Shown: positions 1-8,566 of the stretch, piece by piece | Numbering within the stretch: the first letter of the stretch is position 1 | Layout of the letters: every line of letters begins with the position of its first letter | NCBI RefSeq assembly: GCF_000803645.1 | Contig: NZ_CP009123.1 | Span: 144,589 to 208,588 of the forward strand | Source of the DNA: Sphingopyxis fribergensis | Lineage (GTDB): Bacteria > Pseudomonadota > Alphaproteobacteria > Sphingomonadales > Sphingomonadaceae | DNA: 64,000 nt | Direction: 5' to 3' | The notes under the pieces: model-generated | Databases searched by the model: none | What the model was told of the DNA's origin: nothing | Seen by the model: only the letters and a program-made list of their open reading frames with translations | Program-made: the position numbers and the translations under genes

Positions 1-549
1 GGGATTGCCTGAACCCGGGCTGGTGTGGCCGCCCGCCCAGAATGCTTCAAGCATGGCGGGGCGCAGGGTCATCATGTCGCAAATGGCTGCACCGGCAAAG
101 CCTCCGGGCAATTGTTCGAGCGCTTCCAGCGCGACGCTGGCACCGAAGCTGTGCGCGACGATCGCTGGTTTCGGGGCGCCGTCGAACAGACCCAGCGCCC
201 GCGCCACCCCGATCATTTCGCGGCCTCTCGCCGCTAAGTCGCAATTTTCGCGCACCGCGCTGTCGCCCATCGCAGACAGGTCGTAGGCCACAACGTCGTA
301 ATCCTTTGCGAGGAATGGCGCGATGAATGCGAAACAGCGGGCGTGGGCGAGGAAGCCATGGGTCATCAACACCGGTGGCGCTCCGCGGCGGCCCCACCGG
401 AAATAGTGGATCCTGGTGCCATCGACCTCGACGAAGCCTTCATCGCGGGGAACGGCAAGGGCATCGACAAACCATCGGGGCAATTCTTCAGGGTTCGGCG
501 CCCACTCTGGATCGATATCGCCAAGGCCGTTCGTTATGTCACTCGACAA
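1..549 (-). CDS. alpha/beta hydrolase, 3' end outside the window
   Basis: This is the first 183 residues of an alpha/beta-fold hydrolase; the C-terminal part lies beyond the window. The N-terminal strands lead into an HG oxyanion motif (THGFLAHA) and a nucleophile elbow, AHSFGAS, so the likely catalytic residue is that serine. The acid and histidine of the triad are not in view. The start is inferred to be TTG at 549, because GGAG lies six bases upstream and no ATG fits. The gene follows the Baeyer-Villiger monooxygenase after 18 bases in the same direction, so it is the last visible gene of the GntR-linked operon. In that setting it may hydrolyse the ester or lactone made by the monooxygenase. 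The fold is clear; the substrate is inference. Confidence 0.8.
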   Translation of the reverse strand, partial: MSSDITNGLGDIDPEWAPNPEELPRWFVDALAVPRDEGFVEVDGTRIHYFRWGRRGAPPVLMTHGFLAHARCFAFIAPFLAKDYDVVAYDLSAMGDSAVRENCDLAARGREMIGVARALGLFDGAPKPAIVAHSFGASVALEALEQLPGGFAGAAICDMMTLRPAMLEAFWAGGHTSPGSGNP

Positions 550-567
550 GGTAATCTCCGATAAAAT

Positions 568-2175
568 TCACGACCCCAGCGTGAAGCCCCGATAGCCATT
601 CGCGGTGACGTCCGCGCAGATCTGGGCATAGGTTGACACACTCGGGAAGTTGATGAGCTGGCGCTTCTTGCCCGGGATATTGTCACCCATGTACCAGGAC
701 CTGGCTTTGGGAAAGAGCGTCATCGCGCCGATCTGTTCGACCATTTCGGTCCATTCGCATTCCGCCGCCGGGTCGGGCTCAAACCGCGTGAACCCCTCGT
801 TCCTCAGGTGAAGGAGGAAATCCGTTGTCCAGTCACCCTGCAGCTCGGCAGCAGTCGGACCGTTCGAAAATCCGGACGGGCTCAGCGGGCCGTAGTGAAA
901 AAGCATGTTGGGGAAGCCGGTAACCGAATAGCCTAGATAGGCGCGCACCCCGTCCTTCCACGCCTCGCCCAGGTCAAAGCCTTCGGTGCCGCGAAGCTTC
1001 ATGTCGATCAGTCCGCCGCTACCGGCATCGAAGCCTGTAGCGAACACAATAATGTCGCATTCGATCAGGGCGCTCGCGGTCTCGATTCCTGAGGTGACCA
1101 CGCGCACGATCGGATCGTGCTTGAGATCGACCAGCGACACATTGCCCTGCGCGAATATCTCGTAGTAGTTCTGTTCGAGCGATGGACGTTTCGTACCGAA
1201 GGGATGCGGCGGTTCCATCGGCGCCAATGCCTCGTGAAGCGAGGGATCGGCAATCCGCGCGCGGACCCTGTCGCGCCAGAAATCGTAGGCGAAGCGGTTG
1301 GCCCGTTCATCGGTCAGCAGGTCGGAGAAATTGTTGTACCAGAACCGCAGGCCGCCGGCTCGCCATAGACGTTCGAAAGTTGCGGTACGTTCGACTGCAT
1401 CGACGTCGAGCGCGCTGATTTCCATTCGATCGGCGTCGAAGCCGCCGTTCGAGGTCTGCCGTTTGGCAAAGATCGCGCGATAGGCAGCCTTTTCCTGCGC
1501 TTGCTGCTCAAGGCTCAGTGGCTGCTGCTGCATCGGCAGAGCCAGGATCGGGGTGCGCTGGAACAAGGTCAGCTGCGCGGCGTCGCGCGCGGCTTCCTGC
1601 GCCACCTGGACACCGCTTGCCCCGGTTCCGATAATTGCCACCCGCTTTCCGGCGAACGAAAGTCCGCCCTGCGGCCAGTGCGCGGTATGGTGCCGTTCGC
1701 CTGCAAAAGACTCAAGGCCGACAATGTCAGGAGTATAGGATTTGGCGGCGAAGCCAGCGCACGGTAGCAAGAACCGCGCGCTGATCTGCTCGCCTTGCGG
1801 CGTATCGACACGCCAGACATTGTTGTCGCCATCGAAGCGGGCACCGGACACCCGCGTCCCCATGGCCATGTCGGCCCAGAGCTCCAGCTTGTCGCAAACA
1901 TAGCGGAAATATCGTCGCAACTCACCGCCGCCGGGGAACCGTTCGCTCCAGGTCCAGTCCTGCCACAGCTCGGGCAGCGAGAATTCGTAGATCGGAACGT
2001 GCGAATCGACCCGGGCACCGGGATAACAGTTCCAGTACCAGATCCCGCCTGGCTCCGCGGCGGCGTCGATCAGCTTTGCGCGAAACCCCGCCTCACGCAG
2101 CCGATGGAGCAGATAGATGCCGCTGAAGCCCGCGCCGATTATCAGCGCATCGCAGTCAGGTTCAGGTGTGCTCAT
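568..2175 (-). CDS. Baeyer-Villiger-type flavin monooxygenase
   Basis: A 535-residue flavoprotein of the Class B (FAD/NADPH) monooxygenase family, which inserts one oxygen next to a ketone to give an ester or lactone. The FAD Rossmann motif GAGFSG is at 14-19, the family fingerprint FAGERHHTAHWP (FxGxxxHxxxWP) at 157-168, and the NADPH motif GTGASG at 183-188. The length is normal for a cyclohexanone or steroid monooxygenase-like enzyme. Its ATG overlaps the stop of the acyl-CoA synthetase by four bases, so the two are translationally coupled. The operon also encodes a retro-aldolase-like pair that could produce a ketone, and a hydrolase that could open the resulting ester. The reaction class is firm; the substrate is unknown. 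Confidence 0.92.
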   Translation of the reverse strand: MSTPEPDCDALIIGAGFSGIYLLHRLREAGFRAKLIDAAAEPGGIWYWNCYPGARVDSHVPIYEFSLPELWQDWTWSERFPGGGELRRYFRYVCDKLELWADMAMGTRVSGARFDGDNNVWRVDTPQGEQISARFLLPCAGFAAKSYTPDIVGLESFAGERHHTAHWPQGGLSFAGKRVAIIGTGASGVQVAQEAARDAAQLTLFQRTPILALPMQQQPLSLEQQAQEKAAYRAIFAKRQTSNGGFDADRMEISALDVDAVERTATFERLWRAGGLRFWYNNFSDLLTDERANRFAYDFWRDRVRARIADPSLHEALAPMEPPHPFGTKRPSLEQNYYEIFAQGNVSLVDLKHDPIVRVVTSGIETASALIECDIIVFATGFDAGSGGLIDMKLRGTEGFDLGEAWKDGVRAYLGYSVTGFPNMLFHYGPLSPSGFSNGPTAAELQGDWTTDFLLHLRNEGFTRFEPDPAAECEWTEMVEQIGAMTLFPKARSWYMGDNIPGKKRQLINFPSVSTYAQICADVTANGYRGFTLGS

Positions 2176-3785
2176 CGCGCGTCGCTCAGCTTGGCAGCGA
2201 TTTGCGCAGCACCCTTGTAGTCCGCCTTGCCATTGGGCGCGCGCAGCGCCATCGCGGTTGCGAAAACGGCCTTGGGGGTCTTGTAGCCCGCCAGCTTGCT
2301 GCGGACGTGTTTCTTCACCTCCGTTTCATTGAGCGTTTCGCCCGCTGCGAGGTGAACCACCGCAGTCACCGCCTGGCCCCACTTGTCATCGGGCACCCCC
2401 ACGACAAGCGCATCCTCGATCGCCGGATGGGTCTTGAGCGCTTCCTCGACCTCTTCGGGATAGACCTTTTCGCCCGCGGTGTTGATGCAGACGCTGCCCC
2501 GGCCGAGCAGGGTCAGGCTGCCATCGGGCTCGACCGTGCACCAGTCTCCGGGAATCGAATAGCGGACACCGCCGATGGTCTTGAAAGTTCGCGCCGATTT
2601 TTCAGGATCCTTGTAATATTCGAGCGGGATCGGTCCCTTGAGCGCGATGAACCCCGGTGTGCCGCTGCCCGGAAGCACCAGCTGGTCGTTCTCGTCGAAC
2701 ACGTCGCACATGCTGCCGATGGTGAACTTGGCGGTTTCCGTAGTCCCCGCAGCCGTGGTCACCGAGCGGCCGAAACCCAGCCCTTCGGAAGCCCCGAAGC
2801 TGTCCATCAAGGCCACCTGCGGAATGTGCCCGATCAGCCCCTGCTTGACTTCCTTGCTCCACATCACGCCCGATGAAACGATGGTGATCAGGCTGGACAT
2901 GTCGAACCGGCCGGGGTTTTCGTCGAGCACCTTGAGCATCGGCTTGGCGAAGGCATCGCCAACAATCGCGATCGATTGCACCTTGTTCCGCTCGACCGCA
3001 TCCCACAGCTCGACCGCGTCGAGCGATGGGTTGTCCAGCGTGACAAGGCATCCGCCCGAAGCCAGGGTGCCGATCGCGGTGATGAACCCGGTTCCGTGCA
3101 TCAGCGGGCAGGCCGGCAAGGTCATCCGCCCGGGTCCGTCGGTGCGGATCATCGCGACCGCCTCGTCAAGGCTGTCGGGCACCGGCGCGAGCAGGCGCTG
3201 CGCATCGAGCTGCGCTTCGCGCATGTCGGTGTGGCGCCAGACTACGCCTTTGGGCATGCCGGTGGTCCCGCCAGTATAGATGAACAACTCGTCGTGCGGT
3301 GACCGTTCGATCCCTAATGGCGAGCCATCCCCCGCTGCTGCCAGGTCCTCGTAGGCAAGCGCAAACGGTGCCTTGGCCGCCGCATCGCCGATTTCGACGA
3401 AGATCTTGGCCTTTGCCAACCGATCCTTCAGTTCGACGATGCAATCGCGGAATTCGGCGCTGTAGAAAATGGCCTCGCTGTCGGAATCGTCGAAGATGTA
3501 GAACACCTCCTCGGGGCGGTAGCGATAGTTGATGTTCACATGGGTGAACCGGCCTTTGAAGCAGGCCGCCATCAGTTCGCCGTATTCGGGGCGGTTGCGC
3601 ATGTAGAACGCCACCTTGGCTCCCGGCGAGAGGCCATGGGCCGCGAGCGACCGGGCGATATTGTTCGACCGCGCACCCATTTCGGCCCAGGTGATGACGC
3701 GCGCGCCGTGGATCAGAGCCGGGGTGTCTGCGGGAAGCGCAGGCTCGATCGCATCAAGAATGTCACCAAGATTCCACTGCGCCAT
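2172..3785 (-). CDS. AMP-forming acyl-CoA synthetase
   Basis: A 537-residue member of the ANL adenylate-forming family that activates a carboxylic acid to its acyl-CoA with ATP. The P-loop-like A3 motif YTGGTTGMPKG is at 170-180. A SFGASEG stretch matches the A5 region, and a GRG...NTAGEKVYPEEVEE stretch forms the hinge and C-terminal subdomain entry. The catalytic-lysine motif PNGKADYK is near the C-terminus. It resembles FadD-type ligases found beside heteromeric acyl-CoA dehydrogenases in steroid and isoprenoid clusters. It is 21 bases downstream of the small acyl-CoA dehydrogenase and overlaps the monooxygenase gene by four bases. It probably feeds its product directly to the two dehydrogenases. 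Chain specificity cannot be read from sequence. Confidence 0.9.
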   Translation of the reverse strand: MAQWNLGDILDAIEPALPADTPALIHGARVITWAEMGARSNNIARSLAAHGLSPGAKVAFYMRNRPEYGELMAACFKGRFTHVNINYRYRPEEVFYIFDDSDSEAIFYSAEFRDCIVELKDRLAKAKIFVEIGDAAAKAPFALAYEDLAAAGDGSPLGIERSPHDELFIYTGGTTGMPKGVVWRHTDMREAQLDAQRLLAPVPDSLDEAVAMIRTDGPGRMTLPACPLMHGTGFITAIGTLASGGCLVTLDNPSLDAVELWDAVERNKVQSIAIVGDAFAKPMLKVLDENPGRFDMSSLITIVSSGVMWSKEVKQGLIGHIPQVALMDSFGASEGLGFGRSVTTAAGTTETAKFTIGSMCDVFDENDQLVLPGSGTPGFIALKGPIPLEYYKDPEKSARTFKTIGGVRYSIPGDWCTVEPDGSLTLLGRGSVCINTAGEKVYPEEVEEALKTHPAIEDALVVGVPDDKWGQAVTAVVHLAAGETLNETEVKKHVRSKLAGYKTPKAVFATAMALRAPNGKADYKGAAQIAAKLSDAR

Positions 3786-3806
3786 TCGAACTGTCCTCTC
3801 GCTCTG

Positions 3807-4901
3807 TCAGGCCGCTCTTGCGGTCCAGCCTTGCAATATCGCCGCCTCTTCCCGGACTGCTTCGGGCCCACCCAGAACCTGCCGGTCAAAGCCGATCCGC
3901 TTGAACCAGTAATGCAGCCCCAACAGGTCGGTGAAGCCCATGCCGCCATGCACCTCGGTCGCGGTGCGAGCGACAAAGAGGCCCACTTCGCCGGTGTGGG
4001 ACTTGGCATGGCACGCCATCAGGGCCGCCTCTTCCGGCGCCGCATCGAAGGCGTGGGCTGCATACCACACCAGCGACCTGCATGGTTCGTTCTTCGCGGT
4101 CATTTCGGCGCACATGTGCTTGACCGCCTGGAAGCTGCCGATCACCCGGCCGAACTGTTCGCGCTGCCCGGCATAGGCAACCGCCTGGGCGATCATCGCA
4201 TCCGCGGCGCCCAAGCTGTCCGCCGCGAGCAAGATCCGCCCCGCCGCAATCACCCGCCGCGCCGCTGCGCCGCCATCGTCGGACAGAGCTTCCGCCGGGG
4301 TCGAAGCAAGCCGCAGTTCGCCGACCGAGCGCGTCGCGTCGATCGTCTTGAGGTCAATCAGCTGCAACCCGTCTGCCTGCACCGATACGATGTGCAGCCG
4401 CCCGGTTTGATCGGCGACCAGGAAGTAATCGGCGCCTTCGCAATCGAGCACGAACAGCGCCGCGCCGGTCAACTTTCCATCAGTGCAGAGCAGGCCTGAA
4501 CCATCACGGTTGCTGACCAGCTGTTGCACGCCAACGCCGAAACGCGCTTCACCGGACGCCATCTTAGGCAGCCATTGCGCCTTCTGCGCCTCCGTACCGG
4601 CCTCGATAAAGGCGAGCGGCGCCATCACGTTGCGACCGGCAAAAGGCACTGGGGCTACCGCCTCCCCCAGCGCCGCGGCGACGACCGCTGCATCGAGCAT
4701 CCCCATGCCCAGGCCACCATGAGCCTCTGGCACAACCAGCCCGGGCAATCCCATCTCGGCGAGCGCAGCCTGGGTTTGCGCGCTGACTGCGCTTGCGCCT
4801 TCGGCGACGTGCCGGACCTCATCCAGCGGGCAGAGTTCGCGCAACAGGCGCGTCACGCTTTCCGCCAGCATCTGCTGTTCTTGCGAAAGTCCGAAGTCCA
4901 T
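3807..4901 (-). CDS. acyl-CoA dehydrogenase, small subunit type
   Basis: A 364-residue acyl-CoA dehydrogenase family protein starting MDFGLSQEQQML. An upstream in-frame extension of 49 codons is possible, but the ATG at 4901 shares its A with the TGA of the preceding dehydrogenase, which marks it as the coupled start. The usual C-terminal GGT-Q-N motif is absent: the protein ends soon after HGGMGFTDLLGLHYWFKR. Short dehydrogenases of this kind (FadE28/ChsE1 type) pair with a longer partner to form alpha2beta2 enzymes acting on steroid or branched side-chain acyl-CoAs. The adjacent 407-residue gene carries the missing motif. Heteromer formation is inferred from these features and from gene order. 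Confidence 0.88.
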   Translation of the reverse strand: MDFGLSQEQQMLAESVTRLLRELCPLDEVRHVAEGASAVSAQTQAALAEMGLPGLVVPEAHGGLGMGMLDAAVVAAALGEAVAPVPFAGRNVMAPLAFIEAGTEAQKAQWLPKMASGEARFGVGVQQLVSNRDGSGLLCTDGKLTGAALFVLDCEGADYFLVADQTGRLHIVSVQADGLQLIDLKTIDATRSVGELRLASTPAEALSDDGGAAARRVIAAGRILLAADSLGAADAMIAQAVAYAGQREQFGRVIGSFQAVKHMCAEMTAKNEPCRSLVWYAAHAFDAAPEEAALMACHAKSHTGEVGLFVARTATEVHGGMGFTDLLGLHYWFKRIGFDRQVLGGPEAVREEAAILQGWTARAA

Positions 4902-6124
4902 CACTGCCCTCCCTGTGCCGACGGGCCTTTGGGCAGGTCCAGGCGCGGCTCGCGCGGCATGTTGAGGCCTCGCTCCGAAATGATGTTCTTCTGGATCTGG
5001 GCGGTCCCCCCGCCGATGATCAGGCCGAGCTGGAACATGTAGTTCCATTGCCAGCTGCCGTGCTCGCGCTCGTGGACGCTTCCGTTGTAGAGGATTCCCA
5101 ATTCGCCCATAGCGTCGATCGCCAAAGCGGAAATCTGGTGGGCCAGCTCGCAGGCCTGGAGCTTGACGATCAGCTTGGCCAGGCCGCCCGGTTCGCCCTT
5201 GATCTGGTTCGAGAGGATCCGCATTCCGTTGTATTTCATCGCCGCGACTTCCGCCTGGAGAGCAACGAGCCGATCCCGGAAGGCCGGAAGGTCGATCGCC
5301 CGGACACCGTCAACCTGTTCCACCTTCATCAGCGCGATCAGGGCCAAAAGGCGGTTTTCGAGCGCGTCGGGATCGCCCAGCATCCCGCGCTCGTGTCCCA
5401 ACGTGGCGTTGGCGACGAACCAGCCTTGCCCGCGTTGCCCCACAATCTGATCGACTGGCACGCGCACGTCGGTGAAGAAAGTTTCGTTGAATTCCGCATG
5501 GCCGGTCATGGTCCTGAGCGGGCGGACTTCGATCCCCGGCGTGGTCATCGGGAAGATCAGATAGCTGATCCCCTGATGCTTGGCGGCGTCCCCTTCGGTC
5601 CGTACCAGGCAGAAGATCATGTCCGCTTCCTTGGCGGTGCTGGTCCAGATCTTCTGGCCGTTGATGACGAATTCGTCGCCTTCGACCCGGGCGCTGGTCT
5701 TGAGACTGGCGAGGTCCGATCCCGATCCGGGTTCGGAATAGCCCTGGCACCACACCACATCGCCCGCGAGCGTCGGTTCGATCCAGCGCCGCTTCTGCTC
5801 TTCGGTGCCAAGCTCGAGCAAGGTCGGCACCAGCATCGAAATGCCCTGGTTGGCAAGTCCTCCGGGCACCCCGGCGCGCGCAAACTCCTCGGCGATGATC
5901 CGGGATTTGAGTATGTCTGGTTCGGCCCCGAACCCGCCGTATTCGCGAGGAATCGTGCGCGCGGTGTAGCCGTGCTGAATCAGCAGCTTCTGCCAGGCTA
6001 CGCCTTCTTTCGACGGGCGCGCCGCGCGACCGGCATTCGTTGGTGCGAGATGACGATTGGCGGCGATGAAGCCGCGCACTTCCTCGCGGAACATCTCATA
6101 CTCGGGGCCGTAACTCAGGTCCAT
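4901..6124 (-). CDS. acyl-CoA dehydrogenase, large subunit type
   Basis: A 407-residue FAD-dependent acyl-CoA dehydrogenase that would introduce an alpha,beta double bond into an acyl-CoA. Typical segments are present: WCQGYSEPGSGSDLA in the flavin-contact region, VINGQKIWTS after it, and GGGTAQIQKN at 371-380, which in the family contacts the FAD of a neighbouring subunit. It sits 14 bases after the DUF35 gene and shares one base with the start of the short dehydrogenase gene, so the two should be made together. The long-short pairing resembles FadE28-FadE29 (ChsE1-ChsE2) of mycobacterial cholesterol degradation. The family call is firm; a branched or ring-bearing substrate is inference. Confidence 0.9.
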   Translation of the reverse strand: MDLSYGPEYEMFREEVRGFIAANRHLAPTNAGRAARPSKEGVAWQKLLIQHGYTARTIPREYGGFGAEPDILKSRIIAEEFARAGVPGGLANQGISMLVPTLLELGTEEQKRRWIEPTLAGDVVWCQGYSEPGSGSDLASLKTSARVEGDEFVINGQKIWTSTAKEADMIFCLVRTEGDAAKHQGISYLIFPMTTPGIEVRPLRTMTGHAEFNETFFTDVRVPVDQIVGQRGQGWFVANATLGHERGMLGDPDALENRLLALIALMKVEQVDGVRAIDLPAFRDRLVALQAEVAAMKYNGMRILSNQIKGEPGGLAKLIVKLQACELAHQISALAIDAMGELGILYNGSVHEREHGSWQWNYMFQLGLIIGGGTAQIQKNIISERGLNMPREPRLDLPKGPSAQGGQ

Positions 6125-6138
6125 TGCACAGCGTCCTT

Positions 6139-6585
6139 TCAGGCCGGCCGGAAGACGGGCAAGCGGAAGTCTTCTCCGATGGTCTCGAACGCGAGTGTCA
6201 CCGGCAGGTCGAGACGGACAGCGTCAATCGGGCAATCGACCAGACGGGTGGCCATGCGGACCCCCTCGTCGAGTTCGACCACGGCGGCGATATAGGGAAT
6301 GTCGGCCGCGAAGGCGGGATGTAGCGCTTGATGGACCACGGTCCACGAAAACACTGTGCCCTTGCCGCTGCTCTGCTCCCAGGCGAAGTCCGGCGATCCG
6401 CAGCGCGCGCACATGTAGCGCGGCAGATGCCGCCACGAACCACAGCTCTGGCACTTCTGGAAATGGAGGTGCCCATCCTGACAGCGGTCCCAGAACTCCT
6501 GTTCGACCGGGTCCTGCGGTCGCGGCAGCGGCTTGGGCGGGGCTGCGACTGCAGCGCGGGCCTTGGGGGGGAGATCTTCGTTCAT
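6139..6585 (-). CDS. DUF35 Zn-ribbon/OB-fold acyl-CoA-associated protein
   Basis: A 148-residue protein with a rubredoxin-like zinc ribbon (C45-x2-C48-x10-C59-x2-C62) followed by an OB fold, the ChsH2/DUF35 architecture. The ATG at 6585 shares its A with the stop of the thiolase-like gene and is preferred over a start 17 codons upstream. DUF35 proteins bind CoA esters and act as obligate partners of thiolase-fold proteins. The known case is the Ltp2-DUF35 aldolase of steroid side-chain degradation, and coupling to the thiolase-like gene here suggests the same kind of complex. Unlike mycobacterial ChsH2, no MaoC hydratase domain is fused to it, and no separate hydratase gene is visible in the window. 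Confidence 0.88.
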   Translation of the reverse strand: MNEDLPPKARAAVAAPPKPLPRPQDPVEQEFWDRCQDGHLHFQKCQSCGSWRHLPRYMCARCGSPDFAWEQSSGKGTVFSWTVVHQALHPAFAADIPYIAAVVELDEGVRMATRLVDCPIDAVRLDLPVTLAFETIGEDFRLPVFRPA

Positions 6586-7757
6586 CAGTCGAACCTCCGC
6601 AGGATGGCGATGCTGCCGTCGCCCAGATCGCCCCACCCGGTGACCAGCCCGGTCCGGGCGCCTTCAACCTGGCGTTCGCCGCAATCGTGGCGCAACTGGC
6701 GGACCGCCTCGATTACGTGGTTGAGCCCCCAGACGTGGGCTTCGCTGAGCAGGCCGCCATGGGTGTTGAGCGGATAGTTCCCGCCAAGCTCGATCTGACC
6801 GTCCTTGACAAAATCGAGCGCGCCGCCCGGTTCGCAATAGCCCATCGCTTCGAGCTGGAGCAGAACGACATAGGAGAAACAGTCATAAACCTGGAGAAAA
6901 TCCATGTCGCTGCGCGATACTCCGGCCATTTCGAAAGCCTTGGGGGCGGCATAGGACAGGCCGATTCTGAACGGGTCGGGCCGGGATGGAATATCGTCGG
7001 CAGGGTACGGGTGCCCTTCGGCCGCGCCCGCAATCGTTACCGGAACGTGCGGCATGTCGCGCGCAAGATCGAGGCGCGATACCACCACCGCACAGGCGCC
7101 ATCGGTTTCAAGGCAGCAGTCGTAAAGCCGGAACGGTTCCGAAATCCACCGCGCCGAATGATAGGTGTCCCAGTCCAGCGGTTTGCCATGGGTAAAGGCC
7201 TTGGGGTTGAGCTGGGCGTGCTTGCGGCAGGCCAGAGCGATTGCCGCAGTCGCTTCCGGGCCTACCCCGTAGAGCCGCGAATGCCGCATCGCCAGCCAGG
7301 CATACATCTGCACCGGCAGAAACACACCATAGGGAATGTAGTAGCCCTGGATGGTGTTAGTCAGGGTGTTCATGTTCATCGGCCGGGTCGGCGGAGCCCC
7401 GGGTTTGGGCCGAAGTGCCGAAAACCCGTTCCAACCGAGCGTGACCAGCACATGATCGCACAGCCCGGAGGCAATCGCCATCGCCGCGTTCTGCAGCGCT
7501 GTGGTTGGGCTGGCACCGCCCATATGGACGGTCGCAGCATAGCGCAGCACCTCAATCCCGAGATTAGCGGCCAGTTCCTCGCTGGTGGTATAGATCGGCG
7601 GCGGCACCATGCCGTCGATGTCCGAAGGTTTCAGGCCGGCATCGGCAATCGCCTTGCGCGATGCTTCCAGCATCATGTCAACGGCGGAGCGCTCGGTTCC
7701 CTTGACGAAGTCGGTTTCGCCGACGCCGGTGATAGCTGCTTTGTCGGAAAAGCTCAT
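6585..7757 (-). CDS. thiolase-fold lipid-transfer/aldolase-like protein (Ltp2-like)
   Basis: A 390-residue thiolase-superfamily protein of the SCP2/lipid-transfer branch. Where true thiolases carry the nucleophilic cysteine, this protein has [10 protein letters not shown] (78-87), so it is unlikely to be a beta-ketothiolase. The C-terminal half has [18 protein letters not shown] and [11 protein letters not shown]; the usual terminal GHP motif is replaced. The same pattern occurs in Ltp2-type retro-aldolases, which cleave beta-hydroxyacyl-CoAs with tertiary alcohols to a ketone plus a short acyl-CoA, together with a DUF35 partner. The DUF35 gene follows with a one-base overlap, and the upstream Coq4-like gene overlaps by four bases. 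The aldolase role is inference; the thiolase fold and missing cysteine are visible. Confidence 0.85.
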   Translation of the reverse strand: MSFSDKAAITGVGETDFVKGTERSAVDMMLEASRKAIADAGLKPSDIDGMVPPPIYTTSEELAANLGIEVLRYAATVHMGGASPTTALQNAAMAIASGLCDHVLVTLGWNGFSALRPKPGAPPTRPMNMNTLTNTIQGYYIPYGVFLPVQMYAWLAMRHSRLYGVGPEATAAIALACRKHAQLNPKAFTHGKPLDWDTYHSARWISEPFRLYDCCLETDGACAVVVSRLDLARDMPHVPVTIAGAAEGHPYPADDIPSRPDPFRIGLSYAAPKAFEMAGVSRSDMDFLQVYDCFSYVVLLQLEAMGYCEPGGALDFVKDGQIELGGNYPLNTHGGLLSEAHVWGLNHVIEAVRQLRHDCGERQVEGARTGLVTGWGDLGDGSIAILRRFD

Positions 7758-8551
7758 GCCGGTTCCAAGTTTCTTTCGCGTTGCAATGCCAGTTCGCGGC
7801 GGACCTGGAATTCGACCTCGATCCGCTTGGCCTCGGGCTCAGCCGCGCGGTATCGGGGCGCGGGACCCAGAAGTAGCGCTGCGCGAACCTCTTCGAGTGG
7901 GCGATCCAGAAATTCTTCCCACTGGATTTCGGAAAAGTTCCTGGCGGAGCGACCACGCCGCCAGGCTTCGATCATCGGACCCAATACCGGCAATTCGGGG
8001 TGCTCGCGCCTTGATTTGAACAGCCCAAGTAGAAGCAGGAAGGCAATTCCGTGATTGTAGAATTGGGCGTTGCCAAAGGTCAGCACGCAAATTTCGCCCA
8101 GTCCGTCACGGCCATAGCCGGTGACAATGTGATAGAGATCATGCGAATCTCTCATCCGGTTGCGGAAAAGGGCAACATCGGGGTCAACGAACGACCGGAC
8201 ACCACCTACTTTGCTCGCCTCGACCAGACCGTCGGCGCTCAGCCCTTCGCCATAGACAAATGCCAGATACCGCTGCCCCAGGCTTCCGATCGGGCAGCGT
8301 GCCAGCCGTTCGCGGTCGCGCAGGTGTTCGAGCAAATTGCTGCGGCTGGCCAGGATGCGCCTTCCGCCTTCGGATTCCGCAAATCGCCTGAAATGGTGAT
8401 AATAGCTGTTTCCGGCCAAGGCCTCGACGATCCTGAAAACCTGAGCTGTGTCTTCCTTGTCGCGGAGCAGGACCTTCATCGCCGAGAAGGCTTCCACCGG
8501 TCGGATTCTGCGCTTCAGTTCTAGACCCTGCATCTTCGCCTCGCTAGCCAT
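7754..8551 (-). CDS. Coq4-family protein in a catabolic operon
   Basis: A 265-residue protein of the COQ4 family. The family metal-binding signature HDxxH-x11-E is complete: H137-D138-L139-Y140-H141, then E153, within [13 protein letters not shown]. In ubiquinone biosynthesis COQ4 acts at ring carbon C1 (decarboxylation coupled to hydroxylation) and helps organise the complex. Here the gene overlaps the thiolase-like gene by four bases and follows the flavoprotein gene by 15 bases, with no ubiquinone gene nearby. A catabolic or CoA-ester-binding role is therefore more likely than quinone synthesis. The family call is strong; the function in this setting is unknown. Confidence 0.85.
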   Translation of the reverse strand: MASEAKMQGLELKRRIRPVEAFSAMKVLLRDKEDTAQVFRIVEALAGNSYYHHFRRFAESEGGRRILASRSNLLEHLRDRERLARCPIGSLGQRYLAFVYGEGLSADGLVEASKVGGVRSFVDPDVALFRNRMRDSHDLYHIVTGYGRDGLGEICVLTFGNAQFYNHGIAFLLLLGLFKSRREHPELPVLGPMIEAWRRGRSARNFSEIQWEEFLDRPLEEVRAALLLGPAPRYRAAEPEAKRIEVEFQVRRELALQRERNLEPA

Positions 8552-8566
8552 GTTGCCGCGGCCTCT

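Noticed and set aside
4793..6295. 500-codon plus-strand frame across the acyl-CoA dehydrogenase genes
   Set aside because: Antisense to clear dehydrogenase sequences with FAD-binding motifs.
6585..7757. Standard acetyl-CoA acetyltransferase annotation
   Set aside because: The nucleophilic cysteine position is GGAS and the terminal GHP motif is absent, so ordinary thiolase chemistry is not supported.
6195..8054. 619-codon plus-strand frame over the DUF35, thiolase-like and Coq4 genes
   Set aside because: Shadow of three motif-bearing minus-strand genes; composition and lack of motifs show it is not coding.
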